A program made the position numbers and the translations under genes. This document shows, one piece after another, positions 1 to 8,883 of a stretch of DNA of 45,978 bases; within the stretch, counting starts at the first letter, position 1; each line of letters starts with the position of its first letter. Origin of the DNA: Arcobacter sp. CECT 8985 (GTDB lineage: Bacteria > Campylobacterota > Campylobacteria > Campylobacterales > Arcobacteraceae); assembly GCF_004116495.1 (NCBI RefSeq), contig NZ_PDKC01000023.1, positions 1 through 45,978 on the forward strand, in the 5' to 3' direction. The notes below the pieces were generated by a model. The model saw nothing but the letters and a program-made list of their open reading frames with translations. It did no database searches and was not told where the DNA came from.

Positions 1-1
1 A

Positions 2-751
2 GATAATAATTATCTTTTTAGTATTGAATTAAGTAATAAAGCAACTTTAACAAAAGAAGGTAAAAATACTATATTTATATTTATCTTAATAGTAATAATA
101 TTTTTAATTGTGCTTTTTTATATTACTTATTTATATCACAACATAGTAAAAGATCAAAATAATCAATTAGAAGAGAAAGTTGAAGCAAGAACTTTACAAA
201 TAAGATCAACATTAAAAGAGCTAGAAAAAGTAAATCTAAAACTTTATGATTTAGCTCATACTGACTTCTTAACAAAAACAATGAATAGAAGACATTTCTT
301 TATGCATGCACAAAATGCATATAAAACTGCAATTGAAAAAGAAGAAGAATTAAGTGTAGTAATGATTGACATTGATAATTTTAAAAAATTAAATGATTCA
401 TATGGCCATGACTTAGGAGATAGAGTTTTAGTATCTTTTAGTAAAAGTATTAAAGATGCAATTGGAAAAGAGACAATTTTTGGTAGACTTGGAGGAGAAG
501 AGTTTGCAATTATCTTTAAAAATACAAATTTGAAAGAAGCAATAATTAAAACAAATGAAATAAGAAATAATATTGAAAAATTAGAAATTGCAACAAAAAA
601 TAATACAATAAAAATTACAGCAAGTTTTGGAGTATCAGATAGAAAAAATGCACATAGTATTGATGAAATGCTTAAAAAAGCAGATATACATCTTTATCAT
701 GCAAAAAGTTGTGGCAAAAATATAGTAAGAAGTAGATTAAATTTAATTTAA
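2..751 (+). CDS. Diguanylate cyclase, membrane-anchored (5' truncated by window edge)
   Basis: The reading frame is open from base 2, so the start lies outside the window. What remains is the end of a presumed extracytoplasmic sensor region, one hydrophobic membrane segment (about bases 68-130), a coiled-coil linker rich in Glu/Lys, and a complete GGDEF domain. The active-site motif is GGEEF, preceded by FGRL, and the substrate region has DIDNFKKLNDSYGHDLGD. It should make cyclic di-GMP at the inner membrane. The four residues where an RxxD inhibitory site would fall read GKET, so product inhibition through that site is not expected. A GTG at 110 lies inside the membrane helix and is not a sensible start. 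It converges on the helicase gene with 7 bp between stops. The sensor input is not visible. Confidence 0.85.
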   Translation, partial: DNNYLFSIELSNKATLTKEGKNTIFIFILIVIIFLIVLFYITYLYHNIVKDQNNQLEEKVEARTLQIRSTLKELEKVNLKLYDLAHTDFLTKTMNRRHFFMHAQNAYKTAIEKEEELSVVMIDIDNFKKLNDSYGHDLGDRVLVSFSKSIKDAIGKETIFGRLGGEEFAIIFKNTNLKEAIIKTNEIRNNIEKLEIATKNNTIKITASFGVSDRKNAHSIDEMLKKADIHLYHAKSCGKNIVRSRLNLI

Positions 752-758
752 TTAACTG

Positions 759-2798
759 TTACTCTTCTTTTCTAATTAATCCCGCTTCTTTTAAAAATGG
801 TGAATGTATAAAATCAATTTTCTTTATTCTATCATACTTAGCAAAGCTTAAATATAAAATATCTTTTGCTCTGGTTGCTGCCACATAAAATAGACGTCTT
901 TCTTCTTCTAGACTTCCACCTTTACTCATTAGTTTTCTATTAGGAAACCTTCCATCCATTAAATCAATTACATATACCTCTTTAAATTCTAAACCTTTAC
1001 TTGCATGAACAGATAAAAGATTTACACCATCACCTTCACTCATTTCACTTCCACCTAAAACCATTGAATTAATAAATTTTGACAAATCAGAGTAATGTGT
1101 TGATAACCTTTTTAAAAGTACTGTTTTTCTATTTATTTTTGAAATAGAATTACTTTTTAATTCTTCATTTATAGATCCATCTTTTTGAGTTGCTCTTTTT
1201 GTAGATACTTTTTCTTTTATTCTTTCAAAAAGTGGACTTTTAATAATATTTTCTATTTTTGTTGATGGAATTTTAATTCTTCTTTGTTCTTTTATTAACT
1301 TGTAAAAGTCATATAAATATGTTGCGCCCTCAACACTCAATTTAGGGTGTTTTAAAATTGGATTTGATAAAAAATTCTCTTCAAAACCACAATCTTTAAA
1401 CTTAGATAAGCTTCCTAATTCAATAAAATCATCAAATAATCCTAACTGAATATTTTTTACTTTACTAGATTCATAGGGGTTTTTAATTTTTTCATCAGGA
1501 TTAAATAATCCATCAAAAAGTTTTCCATGTCCAAGTTTTATTAAAGCATCAAAAATATCTTTTGCAATAGCTTTTCCAATACCTTTGCCATACTCTATAA
1601 TATGAATAAATGCCATCATATCATTATGTGATAATTGCATCATTAAAATATCTAAAACAAATTTTATTTCAACAGCATCAAAAAAAGACATTCCTCCTTT
1701 TCTTTTTGCTGGAATACTAAATTCTCTTAAATTAACTTCAATTCCATCCGCACTTGAATTATTTCTAAAAATTATTGCTATTTCATTGTGTGGTGTGCTA
1801 CTTTGAGAAATAAGCCTTGAAATATATTCATACTGACCAAAAAGCTCATTAAAAGCTAATAATTTTGGTTTTATATCAACATCAGTTCTCATAACCTCTA
1901 GATTTTTTTCATATATTCTTTCATTATGTTCTATAACTTTTGTTGCCAAATCTAAAATTGGTTTAGATGAACGATAATTTTTTCTTAATGTATAAACATT
2001 TGCAGATTTATATCTTCTAGAAAAAGTAGAAATTATACCAATATCTGAACCATTAAAAGCATATATACTTTGATCATAATCACCTACACAAAATAGTGAT
2101 TTTGGTTTAAATCCATCAAGAAGTCTTCCTTGCAGTGGATTTGTATCTTGGTATTCATCAACTAAAATTTCTTTAAAATCAAATTCTTTTTCTTTTAAAG
2201 TATTCAACATTAAAATAAGTAAATCATCAAAATTTACATAACCATACTTTCTTTTTAAATCATCAAATTCTAAAACTACATCTTCATAAATGGGAGTATA
2301 AATTTCATGTGCAGCATTTTTTGATATTATCCATTCTGCAAAACTCTCACCATCATTAGAATTTAAAAAGAGTGAATACATATCATACAAATATCCACCA
2401 TCATAAGGATTTGCTTCATCATCCCTATTATAAAAAACTCTTTTTTCATATAATGATTTAAATAGAGTTTTTAACTCATTGGGTTGTTTAAGTGTTATAT
2501 TTATATCTAATTTTTTTAATAATTTATAAGAAACAGAGTGAAAAGTACCAGCCATAATACTTTGTGCAACATCTTTACCAAAATATTTAGCAACCCTTTG
2601 TACCATTTCTGCTGCTGCTTTATTTGTAAAAGTAAGTAATAATATTTGATCTGGTTGAATCCCATTATTAATTAAATTAGCTATTCTTCCTACAATAGTA
2701 GACGTTTTTCCAGTGCCAGCACTAGCAATAATTAGATTATAACCAGGCTGACAAGTTGCAGCTTCTAATTGTTCTTTGTTTAGATTTGATAAAGGCAT
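759..2798 (-). CDS. UvrD/Rep/PcrA-family ATP-dependent DNA helicase
   Basis: A superfamily 1A 3'-5' DNA helicase of 679 residues, the usual length for Rep/PcrA. Walker A (ASAGTGKT, residues 25-32), motif Ia (TFTNKAA, near 56), Walker B (DEYQDTN, 214-220), the SVHASKGLEF motif V region near 600 and the C-terminal YVAATRAKD motif VI are all intact. Family members unwind DNA in repair, replication restart or removal of protein roadblocks. Sequence alone does not separate UvrD, Rep and PcrA roles here, so no symbol is given. The ATG at 2798 has only a weak Shine-Dalgarno sequence. The gene stands alone, with 79 bp to the lipid operon's last gene upstream. Confidence 0.9.
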   Translation of the reverse strand: MPLSNLNKEQLEAATCQPGYNLIIASAGTGKTSTIVGRIANLINNGIQPDQILLLTFTNKAAAEMVQRVAKYFGKDVAQSIMAGTFHSVSYKLLKKLDINITLKQPNELKTLFKSLYEKRVFYNRDDEANPYDGGYLYDMYSLFLNSNDGESFAEWIISKNAAHEIYTPIYEDVVLEFDDLKRKYGYVNFDDLLILMLNTLKEKEFDFKEILVDEYQDTNPLQGRLLDGFKPKSLFCVGDYDQSIYAFNGSDIGIISTFSRRYKSANVYTLRKNYRSSKPILDLATKVIEHNERIYEKNLEVMRTDVDIKPKLLAFNELFGQYEYISRLISQSSTPHNEIAIIFRNNSSADGIEVNLREFSIPAKRKGGMSFFDAVEIKFVLDILMMQLSHNDMMAFIHIIEYGKGIGKAIAKDIFDALIKLGHGKLFDGLFNPDEKIKNPYESSKVKNIQLGLFDDFIELGSLSKFKDCGFEENFLSNPILKHPKLSVEGATYLYDFYKLIKEQRRIKIPSTKIENIIKSPLFERIKEKVSTKRATQKDGSINEELKSNSISKINRKTVLLKRLSTHYSDLSKFINSMVLGGSEMSEGDGVNLLSVHASKGLEFKEVYVIDLMDGRFPNRKLMSKGGSLEEERRLFYVAATRAKDILYLSFAKYDRIKKIDFIHSPFLKEAGLIRKEE

Positions 2799-2877
2799 TA
2801 GTTGAATTCATTTTTATAAGTAAGTTTAATCATTTCCGAATATTATCATAAAAATACTTTGCATTTATTTCAACTAT

Positions 2878-3420
2878 TTATTTCTTTGGGAAATCCTTAA
2901 TTATTGTAATAACTAATTCACCAACTGTAATTCCAAATTTCTTCATTTTTGAATGATTTATAATAACTCCATCTTCTTGAAGATGAAGCCAATCTTTTAC
3001 ATTTAAATTAATTGTACTTCCATTATAAGGAACTTTCATTGTATAATCCATCATAACTGTATTTCCATTTACACTCATAACAGCATCACCAATAATATCT
3101 CCAGCTGTTCCAATATATTTACCATCAGATGTTGGTTTTAGTGTCCAAACTCTTGTTTGTTTTTCTCCATCATTATAAACAAATTTTTCATCTAATGTCC
3201 CTACTCCATTCTCATCCCAACTACCAACCAAATCACCTTTGAAAGTTCTTATAATTTTTCCACTCATATCTTTAACTAACCCATAAGCAGTTAGCTTTCC
3301 ATTAAAATAATTTTCTGGTACAAACTTTGGTGTTGTATTATCAAAATCACTAAGTTTCATTGAACTACATCCTCCTAATAATAAACTCAATCCGATTATG
3401 AACAATATTTTAAAACTCAT
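2878..3420 (-). CDS. DUF3833 family lipoprotein
   Basis: A 180-residue lipoprotein. A short hydrophobic signal peptide ends in a lipobox (LLGGC, Cys18), so it should be lipidated and membrane-anchored. The rest matches what I know of DUF3833: a mostly beta, lipocalin-like fold with the NYFNGKLTAYGLVKD start and alternating charged and hydrophobic strands. Its function is not established. It overlaps the upstream Cfa-like gene by 4 bp (ATGA), so it is the last gene of the eight-gene operon. DUF3833 genes repeatedly accompany Cfa-like, DUF1365 and FAD-enzyme genes in proteobacteria, which suggests a role in handling or sensing the modified lipid. That role is inferred from context only. Confidence 0.75.
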   Translation of the reverse strand: MSFKILFIIGLSLLLGGCSSMKLSDFDNTTPKFVPENYFNGKLTAYGLVKDMSGKIIRTFKGDLVGSWDENGVGTLDEKFVYNDGEKQTRVWTLKPTSDGKYIGTAGDIIGDAVMSVNGNTVMMDYTMKVPYNGSTINLNVKDWLHLQEDGVIINHSKMKKFGITVGELVITIIKDFPKK

Positions 3421-4640
3421 ATTAATCCTTTATTTAAATATATATTTTGATCTCTTGAAAAAACCAATTGAACAAGATTTATATTTCTTGTAATAAATGC
3501 TGCTTCACAATAGTTTAAATACATTTTCCACATTCTTATAAAATAATTGTCAAACCCTAACTCTTTTACTTTATCAATTTTATTTATAAAATTTTCATGC
3601 CATATATTAAGTGTTTTTGCATAATCTTCTGTAAACTCTTCCATATGTAATAAATTTAATCTAGTATGTTTTGAAGTTACATCTAAAATTTTTCCAACAC
3701 TTGGAAGATGTCCTCCTGGAAAAATATATTTTTGTATAAAATCAGTACTTTTTAAATACTGCTTATATCTACAATCAGGCATTGTTATAACTTGCATTGC
3801 TAAAACACCACTTGGTTTTAATAAACTTTGGCATTTTTTAAAAAATACATCAAAATACTCTTTTCCAACAGCTTCAAACATTTCAACAGCAATTATTGCA
3901 TCATACTTTCCAGATAAATCTCTGTAATCTTTAAGTAAAATATCAATTGCCTCATCAATATTTTCTTCTTTAAATCTTTTTAAACATAAAGCCATTTGCT
4001 CTTTGCTTAAAGTAACCGTTGTTACTTTACATCCTTTTTCTTTTGCTAAATGAATAGCCATAGATCCCCAACCTGAACCAATTTCTAAAACATGGGAATT
4101 TTTATTAATTCTTAATTTATCAGCTAATAATGAAATCTTTCTTTTTTGGGCTTCAAATAAATCTTCATCTTTATTTTTAAATACTGCACTTGAATACATC
4201 ATAGTTTCATCTAAAAATAGTTTAAAAAAATCGTTTGATAAGTCATAATGTTCGGATATATTTTTTCTTGAATTTGTTTTTGAGTTTTTTCTTAAAAGGT
4301 GTTTTATTTTATTAAATTGTGGAAATAAGTTTATTAATTTATTATTTCTTTCATCACTACTTAATGTACCAAGTTTACTTGAATTTAATAATGCAATAGA
4401 AATCAGATTTGTTAAGTTATTAGTTTCAAAATCTTCATCCATATAACTTTCAGCAAAACCTATATCTCCATAAAGTAATACTCTTTTAAAAAAGTTATTA
4501 CTTTTTATATTAAGTGTTGCTTTTGGATTAGTGTTATCTCCAAATAACTCTTTTTGCCCATTTGAAAAAGTAACTTCCAATGTTCCTTTTTCTATTTTAG
4601 ATAAAAATCCATAACCGAACTTTTCCCAAAACTTTTTCAT
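3417..4640 (-). CDS. Cfa-like S-adenosylmethionine-dependent fatty acyl methyltransferase
   Basis: A 407-residue member of the cyclopropane fatty acid synthase/mycolic acid cyclase family. The lipid-facing HYDLSNDFF motif (131-139) and the SAM-binding loop VLEIGSGWGS (184-193) are clear, as is the FIQKYIFPGGHLPS segment. Two residues differ from E. coli Cfa when aligned by eye: the bicarbonate-site Cys139 (YSCA) is Ser151 here (YSSA), and His266 (LLHTIG) is Gln283 (AMQVIT). The Glu of MFEHVG is kept (MFEAVG). This suggests the subgroup that travels with DUF1365 and FAD enzymes rather than a housekeeping cyclopropane synthase. Some relatives methylate unsaturated acyl chains, for example in furan fatty acid synthesis. 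It overlaps the upstream DUF1365 gene by one base. Confidence 0.85.
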   Translation of the reverse strand: MKKFWEKFGYGFLSKIEKGTLEVTFSNGQKELFGDNTNPKATLNIKSNNFFKRVLLYGDIGFAESYMDEDFETNNLTNLISIALLNSSKLGTLSSDERNNKLINLFPQFNKIKHLLRKNSKTNSRKNISEHYDLSNDFFKLFLDETMMYSSAVFKNKDEDLFEAQKRKISLLADKLRINKNSHVLEIGSGWGSMAIHLAKEKGCKVTTVTLSKEQMALCLKRFKEENIDEAIDILLKDYRDLSGKYDAIIAVEMFEAVGKEYFDVFFKKCQSLLKPSGVLAMQVITMPDCRYKQYLKSTDFIQKYIFPGGHLPSVGKILDVTSKHTRLNLLHMEEFTEDYAKTLNIWHENFINKIDKVKELGFDNYFIRMWKMYLNYCEAAFITRNINLVQLVFSRDQNIYLNKGLI

Positions 4641-5386
4641 TAAAATCTCCTTGTTTCATCTTGCTTTGTAGGACTATGCCAACTTAAGCCTTTTTTATAT
4701 AATTTTATTGCATGCAAAAAAGTTCTAGTAACTACAAAAAATGTTAAAAACCAATATTTAAAAAATAGTTTTAAGATGTTTTTACTAGTAAATTTCAATG
4801 CTTTCCCACTAAAAACAGCTGTAAGGCTCTTTTGCTCTTTTTCATAATAATCTATTTTTAAAGCAAATTTTTCTGGTTTTAAATTTAATGTAAAAAAATA
4901 TGTACCATCTCTATTAAAAAAAGGTGAAACATACATATCTTTTGTAATCTTTGCTTCATAGTTATCATTATTTTTTTGTTCAAGTTTTAAATCATATATA
5001 ATATTTCCACCATTATAATTATGCACTTCTGCTAACATATAAATAGGGATTTCATCTTTTATTACTAAAAGTAAACTAATTGGATTAAATACAAAATTAC
5101 AAACTCTTGGAAGAGTTATAAATCTTAAAGTTACATTTTGTTTGTCTATTTCAAATTTTTGAAGCAATTCATCTACATTTTGCATAAAATCAATATTTTT
5201 CCCAAAATGATCCTTTGCATAAAATGAGAATAAATTTAATTTATTTATAGAAAAATATTTTTGTTTTGATAAAGTATTAAAATTATTTAAATCAATATCT
5301 AATAAGTAAAATCCATATGTAAATTCATGAACTTTAGGTTCAAATCTTTTGTGAAATATTTTACCTTCTATAAATTGATGACTCAT
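4640..5386 (-). CDS. DUF1365 family protein
   Basis: A 248-residue protein of the DUF1365 family, recognised from its N-terminal pattern (IEGKIFHKRFEPKVHEFTY), the RVCNFVFNPISL block and the YVSPFFNRDGTYFF block. There is no signal peptide. A hydrophobic stretch near residues 203-222 (LFFKYWFLTFFVV) may touch the membrane. No reaction is established that I can name. The family is nearly always found between an FAD-dependent oxidoreductase and a Cfa-like methyltransferase, exactly as here, with a 4-bp overlap upstream and one base downstream. I infer a partner role in acyl-chain modification. Confidence 0.8.
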   Translation of the reverse strand: MSHQFIEGKIFHKRFEPKVHEFTYGFYLLDIDLNNFNTLSKQKYFSINKLNLFSFYAKDHFGKNIDFMQNVDELLQKFEIDKQNVTLRFITLPRVCNFVFNPISLLLVIKDEIPIYMLAEVHNYNGGNIIYDLKLEQKNNDNYEAKITKDMYVSPFFNRDGTYFFTLNLKPEKFALKIDYYEKEQKSLTAVFSGKALKFTSKNILKLFFKYWFLTFFVVTRTFLHAIKLYKKGLSWHSPTKQDETRRF

Positions 5387-6618
5387 AACTCACATCCAAA
5401 CTCTTTTGCTATTGTATTTGCACTGTAAAGACCATCTTCATGAAAACCATATCGCCAATAAGCACCTGCAAAATAAGTATTATTTTTCCCATTTATTAAA
5501 TCTCTTTTCTCTTGTGCATCTATTGCTTTTCTATCAAACTGTGGATGTTCATAAGATATCTTTTCTATATACTGTTTAAAATCATAATCTTCATTTAATG
5601 TTACAAAATAATCTTTTTTTGATTTTAAATTTTGCAATCTATTTATCCAATATGATAAACTAACACTTGATCTATTTTCATTATTTGTATAATTCCATGC
5701 TGCATAAATTTTTTCATCTTTATATAAAGCTTTCTTATCATTGTGTAAAACAGCTTTATTTTCTTTATATTTAAAACAAGAAAGAATATCTATCTCATTT
5801 TTTGTTGCATCTTCTAGAAGTTCTAAAGTTTGAGGAGCATGACAAGCAAAAATAACCTTATCATAAACAAACTCTTCATTAAAACTATTTTTTAAAATTA
5901 CTTTATTCTCTTCTCTTTTTACTTTTACAATATCACTATTTAATATGATTTTTCCAGATATTTTTTTTGATATTTTATTTACATAATTAATTGAGCCATC
6001 ACTAACTGTTAGCCATTGATGATGAGTATTTACTCCAAGTAGTCCATGGTTTTTAAAAAATTGAAGAAATGTTTTTGCAGGAAAGTCATTCATTTTTGTA
6101 TCAGGAGTTGACCAAATAGCTGCACCCATTGGTAAAATATATCTTTGTTTAAATACTTCAGAAAAATCTAATAAATATTCTCCTAAATTTTTATTTAAAT
6201 CATCACTATTTGTATCTAAATCACTATTTGCTTTTTTATTAAATTTTATAATATCAAATATCATTTTGTAGTGCTTATATGAAAATAGATTTTTTTTCTG
6301 AAAGAAAAGACCTTTTAAAGATTCTCCATTATATGCTACATTTGATTTTTTATCCCAAAATCCAAAACTCATATCACTATTTTCAATTTTTACATCTAGT
6401 TGTTTAAATAGTTTTGTCAATAGTGGATATGTTTCATTATTAAAAACTAAAAAGCCTGTATCTACTCCAAAGGTTTTGTTATTTTCTTGAACAATAGTAG
6501 TTCTTGCATGTCCACCAAGTCTTGGTTCTTTTTCATACAAATCAACTTCATATTTTTTACTAAGTAAATATGCACTAGCTAAACCACTTATTCCTGCACC
6601 AATAACTGCTATTTTCAT
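5383..6618 (-). CDS. FAD-dependent oxidoreductase, NAD(P)-binding amine-oxidase-like (COG2907 type)
   Basis: A 411-residue flavoprotein. An N-terminal Rossmann motif (VIGAGISGLASAYLL, residues 5-19) is followed by the second FAD motif YEKEPRLGGHART. The C-terminal FAD contact region reads TYFAGAYWRYGFHEDGLYSA. It belongs to the amine oxidase/phytoene desaturase-like superfamily. In this neighbourhood such proteins are thought to desaturate or oxidise acyl chains together with the adjacent Cfa-like methyltransferase. In alphaproteobacterial furan fatty acid synthesis a flavoprotein of this general kind acts on the methylated chain. The exact substrate here is unknown. It overlaps lipocalin and DUF1365 genes by 4 bp on each side, implying translational coupling. 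Confidence 0.85.
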   Translation of the reverse strand: MKIAVIGAGISGLASAYLLSKKYEVDLYEKEPRLGGHARTTIVQENNKTFGVDTGFLVFNNETYPLLTKLFKQLDVKIENSDMSFGFWDKKSNVAYNGESLKGLFFQKKNLFSYKHYKMIFDIIKFNKKANSDLDTNSDDLNKNLGEYLLDFSEVFKQRYILPMGAAIWSTPDTKMNDFPAKTFLQFFKNHGLLGVNTHHQWLTVSDGSINYVNKISKKISGKIILNSDIVKVKREENKVILKNSFNEEFVYDKVIFACHAPQTLELLEDATKNEIDILSCFKYKENKAVLHNDKKALYKDEKIYAAWNYTNNENRSSVSLSYWINRLQNLKSKKDYFVTLNEDYDFKQYIEKISYEHPQFDRKAIDAQEKRDLINGKNNTYFAGAYWRYGFHEDGLYSANTIAKEFGCEL

Positions 6619-7133
6619 TTGTATCGTCCTTGCTTATCTTGTTTTGTATATATCAATGTATTTAAATCAATATGATTTTTTAATTTGTTTAAAATTAAAT
6701 CTAATTTTTTCTTTTTCATTTTTGGAGTTCGACTCATTATCCAAATGTGTTCATTATCTTCATCTGTAACTAATGCACTTTTGTAATCTTTATCTATATA
6801 TGAAATATTATATCTTTTTGTAAAAATCCAAAAATATGTCATATCAATTTTTGCAACTGAATTTTTATTTGTAGAAGCACTTTCTCCTACACCCTTATAC
6901 AAAATAAGCTTTCCACCTATTTTATTTTCAAAGCATCTATTGAAAATTTTATATTCATTATCTTTTAATACATATTCTACACTTGATGCAACACAATTTT
7001 CTTGATAATGATTTGGAGTTCTAGCTATTTCATACCATAAACCACTAAATTTTTTTATACTTACAAACTTTAAAGGTGGCATAGCATAAACATTTAATGA
7101 AAAAAAAGTGATTAAAAGTAATCTTAATAACAT
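6615..7133 (-). CDS. Lipocalin family protein (Blc-like)
   Basis: A 172-residue lipocalin. A signal peptide (about residues 1-17, ending VYA) is followed by the lipocalin signature GLWYEIARTPNHYQENC (31-47) with the invariant Gly-x-Trp. The second conserved block (YFWIFTKRYNISYIDKDYKSALV) and the IMSRTPKM block are also present. There is no lipobox Cys, so it should be periplasmic and soluble rather than a lipoprotein like E. coli Blc. Lipocalins bind fatty acids or lysophospholipids; with the neighbouring enzymes this suggests carriage of modified lipids. A clear ribosome site (AGGAGA) lies before the ATG. There are 63 bp between it and the transporter gene upstream, the largest gap in the operon. 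Confidence 0.85.
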   Translation of the reverse strand: MLLRLLLITFFSLNVYAMPPLKFVSIKKFSGLWYEIARTPNHYQENCVASSVEYVLKDNEYKIFNRCFENKIGGKLILYKGVGESASTNKNSVAKIDMTYFWIFTKRYNISYIDKDYKSALVTDEDNEHIWIMSRTPKMKKKKLDLILNKLKNHIDLNTLIYTKQDKQGRYK

Positions 7134-7196
7134 CTAATTCTCCTATAAAAACATTTTATTGAAAATCAAAGCTATTTTGTACTTGTTTTAAGTTAG

Positions 7197-8453
7197 TTAA
7201 TATTTTAAATGTTTTGATTTTAATATATTTATTACAGCTATAATTTTTAAAGCTATAGGAAGAATACCATAAAGAGAAGATAAAACAATTTGAGAGGTTT
7301 GGGATTGGGGATTTTCATCAAAACCAAATAAACCTAAAATTACGAAGCTAACACCTACAGCTGTAGCAAAAGCAAGTTTTGTTAACATTGCCCAAAAGCT
7401 AAATAAAACTCCAGTAAATTGACTATTTTCATTTGTAAATTCTTGTGCAATATCAGCTTGAATAGAAGAAGGTAAAAACATATCAGCTCCTAAACTAAAT
7501 CCAGAAAATATACAAACAATTAAAAAAGCAGTAAAATCTCCTTGAGATAAAAATGGAACATATAAAAATACGGTTGAAGCTAAAATTATTGAATAAACCC
7601 AACTATTTTTCTTACCAAATTTTTTAGAAATAATATACCAAAAAGGTAAAGCTAATACCCCCGAAAGAAAATAGACTAAAAGAAGTAAACCTATTGAGTC
7701 TTTTTTATCTATTACATTTGTAACAAAAAGAATAAAAAGTGTAGAAGGAATCGCATTTGCTACATTATTTATAAAAAATGCAAAAAAAAGTCTTTTAAAT
7801 CTATAACTGTTATCTTTTAAAAAGACTAAAGACTCTTTTATTGATATATTTGTATTTATTTTTTTTGTATTTTTTGTTCCTATTATCAAAAGTAAAAGTA
7901 AAATAGGAAGAGAGAATAAAACTAAATCCCACATTAATAATAATGATTTATATTCATCTTTTGAGATATTAAAATAGTATGGCAAAAATAAAGCAAGAAC
8001 AATTGCAATTATTGTAAAAAATTCTCTTGAAGATGCAAGTAAATTTGTATGATTTTTATCATAACTAATCTCTGCACTCAAACTAAAATAAGCAATAGTA
8101 ATAAAACTCCAACCAGTATATACTAATATTGAAAAAAACAGTAAATATAATGCATTTACATTTTTAATTGGATGAGTAAGAAAATAAAAAGAAAAAAGTA
8201 TAAGTATTGAGCCAATTATTATAAAAATATATCTTTTAAAATACCTATCACTTAATCTTCCAATAATGGGATCTGTAAAAACATCAATAATTCTTGCAAC
8301 AAAAATAACAACACCAACTAATGCAATATCAATTCCAATATCTTTTGTATAAAATGTAGGTAAATATATATACAAAGGCAATCCCAAAATTGCTAAAGGA
8401 ATTGCAAATAATGAATAAGACAATAGTTTAAATGTTGGTAGATTTTTATTCAT
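7197..8453 (-). CDS. MFS transporter, GPH (glycoside-pentoside-hexuronide) type
   Basis: A 418-residue polytopic membrane protein with about 12 hydrophobic segments. The GPH-family cytoplasmic loop is visible as DVFTDPIIGRLSDRYFKRY (57-75), where a catalytic-type Asp precedes PxxGxxSD. Family members are cation symporters for sugars, and the MFSD2 branch moves lysophospholipids. Placed inside a lipid-modification operon, lipid or lysolipid movement is as likely as sugar transport; this is inference. It overlaps the NTF2-like gene by 8 bp. The same gene type accompanies COG2907/DUF1365/Cfa clusters in other proteobacteria as far as I recall. Confidence 0.8.
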   Translation of the reverse strand: MNKNLPTFKLLSYSLFAIPLAILGLPLYIYLPTFYTKDIGIDIALVGVVIFVARIIDVFTDPIIGRLSDRYFKRYIFIIIGSILILFSFYFLTHPIKNVNALYLLFFSILVYTGWSFITIAYFSLSAEISYDKNHTNLLASSREFFTIIAIVLALFLPYYFNISKDEYKSLLLMWDLVLFSLPILLLLLIIGTKNTKKINTNISIKESLVFLKDNSYRFKRLFFAFFINNVANAIPSTLFILFVTNVIDKKDSIGLLLLVYFLSGVLALPFWYIISKKFGKKNSWVYSIILASTVFLYVPFLSQGDFTAFLIVCIFSGFSLGADMFLPSSIQADIAQEFTNENSQFTGVLFSFWAMLTKLAFATAVGVSFVILGLFGFDENPQSQTSQIVLSSLYGILPIALKIIAVINILKSKHLKY

Positions 8454-8883
8454 TTAAACTTATCTTTTTTCTTATAATTTTTAAGATAGATCCTAATAAT
8501 GGTATCTTTTCATAAATATTACTTGCTGCATCCCAATAATCAATATGAGATACTATTTTTGCATCATTATTAAATTTAACAATACTAACACCCGTAAAAC
8601 TGCTTTGTTTACTATTATTTTTCATTTTATATACAAATTCCCACTCTATAAAAGATTGACTATCATTTGTAGAAAAACTCTTTATATTAAATTTTGCACT
8701 ATATAAGGTTTTATACATATCTTGAAAAACATCATATATCTTTTCAACTCCAATGACCTTTTGAAAAGGATCTTGAAAAATTGAGCTTTCATCAAAAAAA
8801 AACCTATAATTATCATAGGGAGTATTTTTATTATTATTTTCAAAAAAGCAGCAGTAATTTTTTGTATAAGTTTCTATATTCAT
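8446..8883 (-). CDS. NTF2-like / SnoaL-like fold protein
   Basis: A 145-residue protein with the layout of a cone-shaped NTF2-like domain: an N-terminal helix, the segment SSIFQDPFQKVIGVEKIYDVFQDMY (53-77), then strands ending in KIVSHIDYWDAASNIYEKIPLLG. The FQDPFQKVIG and HIDYWD motifs resemble the family that includes steroid isomerases and polyketide cyclases. It may be an isomerase or a ligand-binding protein. No catalytic mechanism can be assigned. It overlaps the SDR gene by 4 bp and the transporter gene by 8 bp, so it is translated as part of the lipid operon. Confidence 0.7.
   Translation of the reverse strand: MNIETYTKNYCCFFENNNKNTPYDNYRFFFDESSIFQDPFQKVIGVEKIYDVFQDMYKTLYSAKFNIKSFSTNDSQSFIEWEFVYKMKNNSKQSSFTGVSIVKFNNDAKIVSHIDYWDAASNIYEKIPLLGSILKIIRKKISLNE

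Noticed and set aside
2799-2877. Inverted arms TAGTTGAA/TTCAACTA flanking the gap between the helicase and the lipid operon
   Set aside because: The arms are short and about 60 bp apart, with no sign of a mobile element or regulator site.
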